NCBI GenBank assembly: GCA_910585615.1
Contig: CAJUFO010000015.1
Location: 1-64,000 of the forward strand
Source: an uncultured Acetatifactor sp.
Lineage (GTDB): Bacteria > Bacillota > Clostridia > Lachnospirales > Lachnospiraceae
DNA: 64,000 nt
Reading direction: 5' to 3'
Shown: positions 26,990 through 34,464 of the stretch, one piece after another
How positions within the stretch are numbered: the first letter of the stretch is position 1
Layout: each line of letters starts with the position of its first letter
Notes under the pieces: model-generated
What the model was told of the DNA's origin: nothing
Database searches by the model: none
Seen by the model: only the letters and a program-made list of their open reading frames with translations
Program-made: the position numbers and the translations under genes

Positions 26990-28720
26990 ATGAAATTTCA
27001 GAAAAACGAACTCGCTGTGGTGACGATTGAGGACATGGGAAGCGATGGCTTCGGCATAGGGAAGGTGGACGGCTTTGCGCTGTTCGTCAAGGATGCCGTG
27101 GTGGGCGACAGGGTGGAGGCGAGGATCGTAAAGAGCAAAAAGAATTATGCCTATGCGCGGCTGGAGAAGGTCATTGAGCCTTCTCCTTTTCGCGTGGAGC
27201 CGAAATGCCCCTGCCACAGACAGTGCGGCGGATGCCAGCTCCAGACCCTCTCCTATGAGAAGCAGCTGGACTATAAGCAGGACAAGATACGGAACAGCCT
27301 GATCCGCATCGGGGGCTTTGCGCCGGAGGAGGTCAACCGGTGGATGGAGCCCATCGTGGGGATGGAGGAGCCCTTCCGCTACCGGAACAAGGCCCAGTAT
27401 CCCGTGGGCAGGGACAGGGAGGGGAATGTGGTGGCAGGGTTCTACGCAGGGCGGACCCACAGCATCATCCCCAATACCGATTGCCTGCTGGGGCCTGTGG
27501 AAAATGAGGCCGTCATGGAAGCCGTGCTGGATTATATGCGGGAGAATCAGGTCAGCGCTTATGATGAGGCATCCGGAACCGGGCTGGTGCGGCATGTGCT
27601 GATCCGCAAGGGGTTCGTCAGCGGGGAGATTATGGTGTGCATGGTGATTAATAAAAAAGTGACAGATGTGTCATGCGGTGCGCCGAAAGAAATGGTATCC
27701 CGGGGAAAGGATATTGGGACAGGGCGGACGGCCGGGGGGATGCGCAGTGGGACGGAAGGATGTCGGGGGCTGGAAGGAGAGTCTGCGGAAGGGCACCGAG
27801 GGCTGAAAGGAAGGGCTGCGGGAGGATGCCGATATGAAAGCCGGGCAGAATGCCACATGCCGGGAGAAGAGCGTGGCTTTCAGGGGGAGTTCCTGCCCCG
27901 GCAGGACAGGCTCCTGCGGAAATTGACCGAGATAGCGGGCATGACCAGCATCTCCGTGAGCATCCAGACCGAACGCACCAATGTGATCATGGGCAGGGAG
28001 ATACATACAATCTGGGGGAAGGACTGCATTTCGGACACCATCCGCGTCCGGGACATGGAGAGCCCGGGCTGGCCCTACACGGGGCGGGAGCTGACCTTCC
28101 ACATCTCGCCCCTGTCCTTCTACCAGGTGAACCCTGTCCAGACGGAGAAGCTCTACAGCCTTGCCCTGGAATACGCCGGGCTCACCGGGCAGGAGACGGT
28201 GTGGGATCTGTACTGCGGCATCGGCACCATCTCCCTGTTCCTGGCGGATAAGGCGAAGCAGGTCTACGGGGTGGAGATTGTGCCCCAGGCCATAGAGGAT
28301 GCCAGGGAGAACGCGGTGCGCAACGGGATTGGGAATGCGTCCTTCTTCGTGGGGAAGGCGGAGGAGGTGCTGCAGGAGTTTTGCCATGGCGGGGATCGGG
28401 AGGATGCTGCGCATCCGGACGTGGTGGTGGTGGATCCGCCCCGGAAAGGCTGCGACGACACGTGCCTGAGAGCCATATTGGCGGCTGAGCCGGAGCGGAT
28501 TGTCTATGTAAGCTGCGACCCGGCGACCCTGGCCAGGGATTTAAGGGTACTCTGTGACGGGGGGTATGGGATTGAGAGAGTGCGGGGGGTGGATCAGTTC
28601 GGGATGACGGTGCATTGTGAGACGGTGTGCCTCTTGAGCAACCGAAAACCTGAAGTTTCTTTTGACAGACGAAGAAGTGAAAGAACTTTCAAGGTCAAAA
28701 ATTTTGACCTTGAACAATGA
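26990..28720 (+). CDS. rlmD: 23S rRNA (uracil-5-)-methyltransferase RlmD/RumA, with insert
   Basis: 576 residues. A TRAM domain at the N-terminus, an iron-sulfur cluster site Cys73, Cys75, Cys79 and Cys82 (CPCHRQCGGC), and a SAM-dependent methyltransferase domain with DLYCGIGTISLFLADKA, VVVVDPPRKGCD and the catalytic nucleophile Cys509 in YVSCDPATLARDL. It methylates U in 23S rRNA (or tRNA, as in related TrmFO-independent enzymes). Odd features are an extra Gly/Arg/Glu-rich insert of about 80 residues (near 224-305) with an imperfect internal repeat, splitting the central domain, and a C-terminal tail after LLSNRKPE. The gene is bracketed by two same-orientation copies of the 102-bp element. 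Confidence 0.92.
   Translation: MKFQKNELAVVTIEDMGSDGFGIGKVDGFALFVKDAVVGDRVEARIVKSKKNYAYARLEKVIEPSPFRVEPKCPCHRQCGGCQLQTLSYEKQLDYKQDKIRNSLIRIGGFAPEEVNRWMEPIVGMEEPFRYRNKAQYPVGRDREGNVVAGFYAGRTHSIIPNTDCLLGPVENEAVMEAVLDYMRENQVSAYDEASGTGLVRHVLIRKGFVSGEIMVCMVINKKVTDVSCGAPKEMVSRGKDIGTGRTAGGMRSGTEGCRGLEGESAEGHRGLKGRAAGGCRYESRAECHMPGEERGFQGEFLPRQDRLLRKLTEIAGMTSISVSIQTERTNVIMGREIHTIWGKDCISDTIRVRDMESPGWPYTGRELTFHISPLSFYQVNPVQTEKLYSLALEYAGLTGQETVWDLYCGIGTISLFLADKAKQVYGVEIVPQAIEDARENAVRNGIGNASFFVGKAEEVLQEFCHGGDREDAAHPDVVVVDPPRKGCDDTCLRAILAAEPERIVYVSCDPATLARDLRVLCDGGYGIERVRGVDQFGMTVHCETVCLLSNRKPEVSFDRRRSERTFKVKNFDLEQ
28690..28712. repeat. 23-base perfect palindrome at the 3' end of rlmD
   Basis: CAAGGTCAAAA at 28690-28700 and its complement TTTTGACCTTG at 28702-28712 with a single base between. 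It lies in the last codons of rlmD and encodes its C-terminal tail. A one-base loop is unsuitable for a terminator hairpin, so a protein-binding site or chance is possible. Confidence 0.5.
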
Positions 28721-28778
28721 GAGCGGTCGTGGATGAAATTTATCCGGAAAAGATGGATAATGGACGCATTCTTGTTTT

Positions 28779-28880
28779 TATACTGCCTAACGATTTCACT
28801 TGCCGTGAAACCAGACTGCATAACGCTGACTGGTTCAATCGCATGATTACATTAGGCAGTATTCAGCGTTATGCAGTATA
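28779..28880 (+). mobile_element. 102-bp interlocked-repeat element, copy 3
   Basis: Complete copy identical in layout to copy 2, with perfect 11-base A/A' and 15-base B/B' pairs. Flanks are TTTTTA before TACTGC and TAAGCT after GCAGTA. It lies 58 bases after the rlmD stop and 73 bases before the SdpI gene. Confidence 0.93.
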
Positions 28881-28953
28881 AGCTTTCTCGATTTGGCAGA
28901 AATGCGGAGAATCCATGGTATCAATAAAATGAGAGTTGTATAGGAGAAAAGAT

Positions 28954-29340
28954 ATGCTAGAATTACTTTTAAACTTAATCATACCATTTGTCATGATTTT
29001 AGTGGGATATCTCTTTATGAAACATCCGGTATGGGATATGGAGTCGCATAATGGATATAACACACCCACTTCGCGGAAATCCCAGGCGCATTGGGACTAT
29101 GCACAGAGCATTGCGCCCGGTATTTTCATCTCTCTGGGAAAAAAACTGGGGGTCATGGAAATTGCTCTAAGCGGAATCCTGGTTTTGCTTCCTATCTCCA
29201 TCTGGGTTGTCGTCAGTGTGGGAAACTGTGTGGGAGCAGGCGTTCTGATTTACGGATTTTGTAAGACCGATTCGGAAATACGGAAAAAGTTTTCGGAGGG
29301 TTGCAGCTCCTTTTTCGAATGGCGTATCCAGGATAAATGA
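28954..29340 (+). CDS. SdpI-family membrane protein
   Basis: 128 residues, with membrane segments near 3-20, 65-85 and 85-105. The characteristic SdpI motif GYNTPTSRKSQAHWDYAQ follows the first segment. SdpI of B. subtilis is an immunity/signalling protein against the SdpC toxin, but most family members are uncharacterised small membrane proteins. AGGAG lies seven bases before the chosen ATG. No sdpC-like gene is nearby. The lower GC of this and neighbouring genes suggests an acquired region. Confidence 0.85.
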   Translation: MLELLLNLIIPFVMILVGYLFMKHPVWDMESHNGYNTPTSRKSQAHWDYAQSIAPGIFISLGKKLGVMEIALSGILVLLPISIWVVVSVGNCVGAGVLIYGFCKTDSEIRKKFSEGCSSFFEWRIQDK

Positions 29341-29534
29341 GCTTACCAGTACACTGTTGCATGAATTTCCCGGTAAGCAGCGCGTTTTGACAGCGAAAGG
29401 AGCCATGCTTCCGGTGAGCAGACCAGGAAGCTAGTGGGGGAGGAAGGGGGCTGTGCAGGGGAGAGATTAGGAATATCGGAGATATGAGCTGAGACAGGAT
29501 TGTGGCATTAGAAAAGAGAGGGAACAAGCGTTAC

Positions 29535-30108
29535 ATGAGTTTTGCAGTTTTTTTGGACGTGGACGGCGTTTTGAACACCAGGAAGACAGTCATAAGCTCT
29601 CCCGATGGCCATATCGGAGTGGATGACGCCAGGATTGAGATTCTTGCGGGAGCCATTGAAAAGTATGGTGGCGGAGATATTGTCCTGACATCTGACTGGA
29701 AGAATGTCAGGATAGGAGGAGACCTCGATTATTTATACTGCTTAACGATTTCACTTGCCGTGAAACCAGACTGCATAACGCTGGCTGATTCAATCGCATG
29801 ATTACATTAGGCAGGATTCAGCGTTATGCAGTATAAGAGATAAACTGATGGGGCATGATCTTGAAATATCTGCAGTGACGAAGGAACACTGGAATAAGAG
29901 AGGACAGGGCATTCAGGATTATCTGGAGGAGCACCCGAAGATAGACGAATATATCATACTTGATGACAATCGATTCGACTTTGAGGATTTTCCCCCATTA
30001 TGGGAAAGGCTGCTAATAACAGACGGAATTGAGAATGCCGCCTTTGCATCTAAAACGCCAGCGGTAGAGGCGATCATATTTTGGGAATATATAAAGGAAC
30101 TTTCATAG
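29535..30108 (+). pseudogene. HAD-superfamily hydrolase gene split by element copy 4
   Basis: The first part (29535-29735) encodes a HAD motif I (FLDVDGVLN), a segment to IVLTSDWKN (motif II, S/T), and stops inside the element. The second part (from 29836) encodes RDKLMGHDLEIS, then YLEEHPKIDEYIILDDN with the acidic motif. Removing 100 bases (29736-29835) joins GAT TAT TTA to AGA GAT AAA in frame and yields one continuous protein of about 157 residues, matching the HAD domain of the Swiss-Army-Knife RNA-repair type. So the ancestral gene was intact and the element broke it. The 3' half has an ATG at 29848 but no catalytic Asp, so product activity is unlikely. Confidence 0.85.
29734..29835 (+). 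mobile_element. 102-bp interlocked-repeat element, copy 4, inside a HAD gene
   Basis: Complete copy with a few changes (TGCTTAA for TGCCTAA in A; CTGGCTGATT for CTGACTGGTT; GGATT for GTATT at the A'/B' joint). It interrupts the HAD gene. Reconstruction of the empty site gives ATTTA/AGAGAT: either a TA duplication around a 98-base core or insertion of 100 bases directly 3' of TTTA with no duplication. This copy defines the element ends. Confidence 0.92.
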
Positions 30109-30184
30109 TTTGGATTGTTCTGTGAAAGAGCATGGAGATGCTGTCTATGGATAAAACATTGTCCAGCTAAGAAATGTCAATAGC

Positions 30185-30286
30185 TATACTGCATAACGCT
30201 GAATACTGCCTAATGCAATCAAGCGATTGAACCAGTCAGCGTTATGCAGTCTGGTTTCACGGCAAGTGAAATCGTTAAGCAGTATA
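30185..30286 (-). mobile_element. 102-bp interlocked-repeat element, copy 5
   Basis: Complete copy in the opposite orientation to copies 2-4. The inner segment reads CAATCAAGCGATTG on +, a perfect five-pair hairpin, where the other copies have TAATCATGCGATTG with a T-G pair. This mild covariation favours a structure read from the + strand of this copy. In element orientation the left flank is AAATTA before TACTGC. It lies 79 bases before a small hypothetical gene. Confidence 0.92.
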
Positions 30287-30365
30287 ATTTAAAACAGCGT
30301 CTGCCCCGTCCAGTGCCCATGCCCATGTCTGGGGGCAGATGCGGAACTAAAAACAGGAGGAATAT

Positions 30366-30776
30366 ATGGAGAAAGCGGCTGCAATAGACACTTGTTTAGG
30401 TGTTTTGAATGGGCGAGATTGCATCTATCTGAATCAGGTGAAACGAGATGCCCTGGATAATCTGACTTTTACGGGGGACATCAATGGTCATCTAATCTCC
30501 CGGCACAAGGACGAGAAAGAGTGGTTTCCCTATACTCTCATCTTCCAACGGGTGTTGGCTTATTTCGCCTGCGAACTCGACACCTATGAAAATATGGCTA
30601 TGTCGGGGCATCTGGACGACAGCTCCTTCGATTTGATTGAGGACAGTTCCTGGTTAAAATCCCTGCCGGTGCGGGAGGACTTTGACAAAGATATTTATCA
30701 GCACTACCGGCTGTTTACATACGATGCTGTTTACGATATTATTGCAGTTTCTTATAAACTTGAAGCTGATATATAA
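30366..30776 (+). CDS. Hypothetical protein (136 aa)
   Basis: No family recognised. A soluble, mixed alpha/beta-looking acidic protein with conserved-looking aromatic motifs (HKDEKEWFPYTLIFQRVLAYFACEL; DSSWLKSL; HYRLFTYDAVYDIIA). AGGAGG lies six bases before the start. It is followed after 38 bases by the DUF4261 gene on the same strand and both are probably one unit. Because DUF4261-type proteins occur as immunity-like genes near polymorphic toxins, this could be an accessory or immunity protein, but no toxin is visible here. Confidence 0.7.
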   Translation: MEKAAAIDTCLGVLNGRDCIYLNQVKRDALDNLTFTGDINGHLISRHKDEKEWFPYTLIFQRVLAYFACELDTYENMAMSGHLDDSSFDLIEDSSWLKSLPVREDFDKDIYQHYRLFTYDAVYDIIAVSYKLEADI

Positions 30777-30814
30777 ATGGTTTTCCCTTTATCAAATCGA
30801 AGGAGGTAACTGAT

Positions 30815-31960
30815 GTGAACCAGGAACAAATGAATGCCGCAATGGAGTCCCTGACCCAGTGGCTTGCCCATCCGGCGGAGCTGGGCAAGGCTCCGGCAAA
30901 AATCGAGTGCGCCGGGGAGTTTGAACTGCATGATCTGCACTACTACATTTTCAGGTACAAAAAGAGCCTGATGGGGAAATGGCTGCTGGGCGTCTGCGGC
31001 GGCTACGAGGGGGACGGACTGGAACACTGCGGCCATGTGTTCAGCGAGATGGAGGACTATGACCCGGCCACTGCCCAGGAAAAGGCCATCGCTCTGGTGG
31101 AAGTGATGCGCTCCTACTGGATGGAGCAGGCCCGGCGGGCGGAGGAGCAAAAGGAGAACCCCGGCACTTTCGTTAATTATGTTCTTCTGAAAGAGGCCAA
31201 GTGGGACAAAGAGGCTCTTCTGCGGGACTTGAAGGAAACCTGGGGCATCGAGGATGAACCGGATGACAGCGAGGATGAGGACAGCGAGGATGAAGACAGC
31301 GAAGATGAGGACAGCGAAGATGAGGGCGGCGAGGACGAGGAAACCGATGAGGTTTTTCTTATCAGTTATCAGGGGGCTATGATTGCCGTATCCTTCATGC
31401 CTGCGCCCATTCCCGACGGCGAGGCGGAAGAGGCTGCGGCCAAAAACTTCATGTGGCGCAATGGCGCGGAACAGGTAAAAGACCATGTGGCCCATCTTCT
31501 GATTGCTGTCATGGGCAAGGAGATTTCTCCCATTGAATGCGGCACACTCCTCGTCAAAACAGTGGTCTCCGCCTGCAGGCAGGACGGGGTGCTGGGCATT
31601 TACACCGGCGAGGTGGTCTATGCCCCGGACTATTATCAGCATTTCTCCGGGATGCTGGAAGAAGATTTGTTTCCCATTTACAATCTGGTCTGGATCGGGA
31701 TTTACAATGGCAAAAAGGGTCTTTGCGCCTACACCGGCGGAATGCGGTACTTCGGTTATGACGAAATGGAAGTGCTGGACAGTCAGGCCGATGTCCCAAC
31801 CCTCCACGAATTTCTCTCTGACATTGCCAATTATGTGATTAGCGAAGATGTGGTATTGCATGACGGGGAGACCATTGGCTTTTCCGAGGATCAAAAGCTG
31901 CCCATCACAAAGAGCGGGGGTGTTGCCGTAGAGGGTGACAGCTTGAAAATCGAATTTTAG
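30815..31960 (+). CDS. DUF4261 domain protein with acidic repeat linker
   Basis: 381 residues, GTG start behind AAGGAGG. The N-terminal region (about 1-145) is of unknown family and ends in a strongly acidic linker of four DSEDE repeats (about 150-175). The C-terminal region matches the DUF4261 pattern (AVSFMPAPIPDGEAEEAAAKNFMWRNG, VKDHVAHLLIAVMG, then LVWIGIYNGKKGLCAYTGGM near the end). DUF4261 is of unknown function and is frequently linked to toxin-immunity clusters. It probably shares a transcript with the preceding 136-residue protein. Confidence 0.78.
   Translation: MNQEQMNAAMESLTQWLAHPAELGKAPAKIECAGEFELHDLHYYIFRYKKSLMGKWLLGVCGGYEGDGLEHCGHVFSEMEDYDPATAQEKAIALVEVMRSYWMEQARRAEEQKENPGTFVNYVLLKEAKWDKEALLRDLKETWGIEDEPDDSEDEDSEDEDSEDEDSEDEGGEDEETDEVFLISYQGAMIAVSFMPAPIPDGEAEEAAAKNFMWRNGAEQVKDHVAHLLIAVMGKEISPIECGTLLVKTVVSACRQDGVLGIYTGEVVYAPDYYQHFSGMLEEDLFPIYNLVWIGIYNGKKGLCAYTGGMRYFGYDEMEVLDSQADVPTLHEFLSDIANYVISEDVVLHDGETIGFSEDQKLPITKSGGVAVEGDSLKIEF
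31265..31324 (+). repeat. Four 15-bp repeats in the DUF4261 gene
   Basis: Four units of GACAGCGA(G/A)GATGA(G/A) in tandem encode the DSEDE repeats of the acidic linker. Slippage here would add or remove five residues without shifting the frame. Confidence 0.85.
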
Positions 31961-32126
31961 GTTCGGGCGCACAGCTTGTTGTTTTACGCTTTTGCGGCTG
32001 GGAATCACGCCTCGGGCGGTTAGCAGATGGGAGCGGGGACGCTATCGATGAGGGGACTACAGGCGCAGTATAAATAGGGGCGGAACTTCCGGTTCATGAA
32101 CTGATAAGGACCGCACTTCGGATCCC

Positions 32127-33563
32127 TCAAATCTCCCCCAAAATATAGCTGTTATTGATCCAAAAGCTCTGCGTAGTCATCCACTGCCCGTCCGGCAGCG
32201 GATTGGCGTCCCGCTCCACATTCCCGCGGACGATGCCGTTCGCCAGCCGATATGCCGACTTTGCCGCATGCGGGCGGATATGGATGATCCGGTTGTCGCC
32301 CTTCCCGGGAAGGTTGTTGGAAATGGTGCCGTTGGGGCTGACCGAGAACCTGACCCCTTCCCGGATGATCCGCCGCACGGCCTCCCACCCTTCCCTGACG
32401 GTAACCTCCAGGTCTGCCCTTGGCATGTTCCAGAATCTGGCGCTGCGCAGGACATATTCCCGCCCCCGGCGCCTGTAGACCACGAACAGGAACCTTGTCT
32501 CGGAGAAATAGGCATACACATCAGACTCCTCCCACTCCTGGGAGGCAAGGTCCAGGAACCGGAAGGGCGGGAACGACATGCTTTCCCGCATGGCCCCGTT
32601 TTCCTCCAGCCGGATAGCCTTCACCACGATATTGGCCTTCATGAATTCCTCCGCGTGGTTCCCCCTGATCCCCAGCATGCGGTAGGCAAGGTCGATCCAC
32701 TGGGCCTTGTTGCCGTTATATTCCCTGCCATACTCTGCGCAGAGCTCCCTGTCGCTCCGGCCGAAATGCCCGGAGATACGTTCCATGACGATCTCCTCAA
32801 AAGACCGCTCTTTTAACGCGGCGCTGTCCGAAACGACTCTCTCGCAGGGCACAGCGTCCCGGAGTATGTACGTGTGCAGGACATAGTCCATATATTGGCG
32901 CTTCAGGCAGAAGTTTCTCTTTTTGGCCGGTACATGGTCTCCATAATACTGGGGCCGGAGGCTCTTCTCCGCCGTGGCCCCTTTGGTGCAGGCCCCGAGA
33001 TAAAGGGTATCGCTTTCGGACAATTCATGCGCTTTCCCGGCAATGATTTTTCTGACTATCTTTCTGTAGTCACTGGTGATGACGTCAAGGTCGGCGGCGG
33101 GCGGGGTGAAAAGATTGACGTACAGTATCCTGTAGAGCATTCTGGGGACAGACTTGTCCCGCAGGTAATGGACGAGCAGGATCAGCCGGATCTTCTCCCA
33201 TACATGGCTCAGGTAAAAGTCCTCCTCCACAGGCTCCTCATAGGAGATATTGGTGACGGACAGGCGCTCCCCGGCCGTATAGGTTCCGTCCTTCCTGACA
33301 TCGATGCAGGTCTGCTTCAGCTCCACGCCTGTCTCCCGGAAATCGGCGGCCTGGTTGCCGTTGGGCTTATAGCCAAAGTAATATTCCTCCAGAAAATTGC
33401 CCAGCTGCCCCTTGGCTCTGGCATCCTCGGACAGCGTTTGCGCATCAGGGATCCCCATGTGGGACAGATACTGATTCCTGATATCGAGGAATGTCTTCCC
33501 CTCCAGCCTTTTCGCGTATTTGAAGATGCTGTCAGCCGATGTCCTGTCGTAATCAAATAACAT
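32127..33563 (-). CDS. Sau3AI/MutH-family restriction endonuclease
   Basis: 478 residues, close to the 489 of Sau3AI. The N-terminal catalytic domain has YDRTSADSIFKYAKRLEGKTF, Glu59 and Glu60 in NFLEEYYFGYKPN, then Asp74, Glu81 and Lys83 in ADFRETGVELKQT, the MutH/Sau3AI nuclease signature. The C-terminal half is a second, MutH-like fold used for allosteric DNA binding, ending TTQSFWINNSYI. Sau3AI cuts GATC, so this is probably a GATC-specific type II enzyme. No DNA methyltransferase is adjacent, only the 3' tail of a truncated gene eight bases upstream. The region is an island of remnants. Confidence 0.9.
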   Translation of the reverse strand: MLFDYDRTSADSIFKYAKRLEGKTFLDIRNQYLSHMGIPDAQTLSEDARAKGQLGNFLEEYYFGYKPNGNQAADFRETGVELKQTCIDVRKDGTYTAGERLSVTNISYEEPVEEDFYLSHVWEKIRLILLVHYLRDKSVPRMLYRILYVNLFTPPAADLDVITSDYRKIVRKIIAGKAHELSESDTLYLGACTKGATAEKSLRPQYYGDHVPAKKRNFCLKRQYMDYVLHTYILRDAVPCERVVSDSAALKERSFEEIVMERISGHFGRSDRELCAEYGREYNGNKAQWIDLAYRMLGIRGNHAEEFMKANIVVKAIRLEENGAMRESMSFPPFRFLDLASQEWEESDVYAYFSETRFLFVVYRRRGREYVLRSARFWNMPRADLEVTVREGWEAVRRIIREGVRFSVSPNGTISNNLPGKGDNRIIHIRPHAAKSAYRLANGIVRGNVERDANPLPDGQWMTTQSFWINNSYILGEI

Positions 33564-33570
33564 TGCTGCC

Positions 33571-33717
33571 CTACCCTTCCTTTTCTTCCTTCAATAAAAC
33601 CATACAATCAGGATAACTCTCTGTCAAGACAAAAATCTTCTCGATCTGCGGCTTGGAGAGAAGATTCAGGCATCTGCCCATATTGGAAACTTGCAGGTTC
33701 CGGAGGTGAGGAACCTC
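33571..33717 (-). pseudogene. 3' remnant of an unidentified gene upstream of the Sau3AI-like gene
   Basis: A reading frame ending eight bases before the nuclease start encodes a tail with LRNLQVSNMGRCLNLLSKPQIEKIFVL and ends LLKEEKEG. Upstream it runs into unrelated GC-rich sequence. The tail resembles what follows an HTH domain in small regulators, which would suit a controller gene of the restriction system, but this is a weak inference. No start or DNA-binding motif remains. Confidence 0.4.
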
Positions 33718-33883
33718 TTTTTGACCCGGAAAAATGTGGGACAACGGCTGGTCTGCCAAAGGATTGGGCCGGGGCTGGACCTGCCCGGCTATCAGCGCAT
33801 TTTGGAGGATTACCCCAATGCCGCTGCCGCACCAGCTGGGAGGGCGGCGTGTTCGTGCAGGAGATGACAGTGGAGGGCAGGCC

Positions 33884-34114
33884 ATGATTGGAGTTTATCT
33901 ATGTGATGACAAGGAGGCTGTCCGCCACCAGATTCAGGCTGCCCTGGAGAGGAAGATTTTCATGGAGAACTATGACATGAAGATGGTGTGCAGCGCAGCC
34001 GGCGCACAGGAATTGCTGCCGCGGCGGAAACGGAGAGGCGTGGAATCTATTTCCTGGACGTGGAGCTGAAGAACGGGGAACGGGACGGCTTGGATACCAC
34101 AGAAACGCGGCTCC
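33884..34114 (+). pseudogene. Remnant of an AgrA/LytTR-type response regulator
   Basis: From 33884 the frame encodes an N-terminal receiver start (MIGVYLCDDKEAVRHQ, with the paired Asp) and reaches AAGAQELL near 34020. The sequence then continues in another frame as GIYFLDVELKNGERDGLDT, which holds the phospho-acceptor Asp. A deletion with frameshift separates the two pieces, and the LytTR DNA-binding domain is missing. So only a decayed fragment of a cell-signalling regulator is left. Confidence 0.65.
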
Positions 34115-34176
34115 GTGGCGGGGATTTCACAAAAATCGTTTGCGCGGGGCTTCTGGTCTTTTGCTATTGGATGTAG

Positions 34177-34464
34177 GCGAGACAGGTCCGGCATGGCTCC
34201 TATGACACGATTCAGTGCATGGTCATCATATTTACCATTGTATTTTTCACGGAGCAGGCATACCGCATCCGCAGGTACAGCAGAGAAGAAAAGGATGAGC
34301 AGGCAATCCGGAAGCTGCGCAGGATAGATGCAATCGGTTTGAAAGTCATGGTGACCGCAACGGCGGTCATTGCTTTCATCTCTGCCGTTGCGTTCCCGGA
34401 CGGAAGAACGGAGGGCTATGCGCTGGTCGGGACCATATTGGCATTGGCCGTCATGCGGTTCATT
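34177..34464 (+). pseudogene. Remnant of a small multi-pass membrane protein
   Basis: An open frame without start encodes about 95 residues with three hydrophobic stretches (MVIIFTIVFFTEQAY; VMVTATAVIAFISAVAF; ALVGTILALAVMRFILF) and a charged loop with EEKDEQAIRKLRRID. It runs directly into the 3' end of the antisense eutP gene, which marks a deletion or rearrangement junction near 34465. Family not recognised. Confidence 0.5.

Noticed and set aside
28690..28712. Intrinsic terminator of rlmD
   Set aside because: The palindrome has a one-base loop, no T-run after it, and lies inside the coding sequence.
26807..28880. Composite transposon made of element copies 2 and 3 with rlmD as cargo
   Set aside because: rlmD is a usual housekeeping gene, no transposase is present, and single copies are found elsewhere, so each copy most likely moved alone.
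31265..31324. Regulatory repeat
   Set aside because: It is in frame and simply encodes the acidic linker of the DUF4261 protein.
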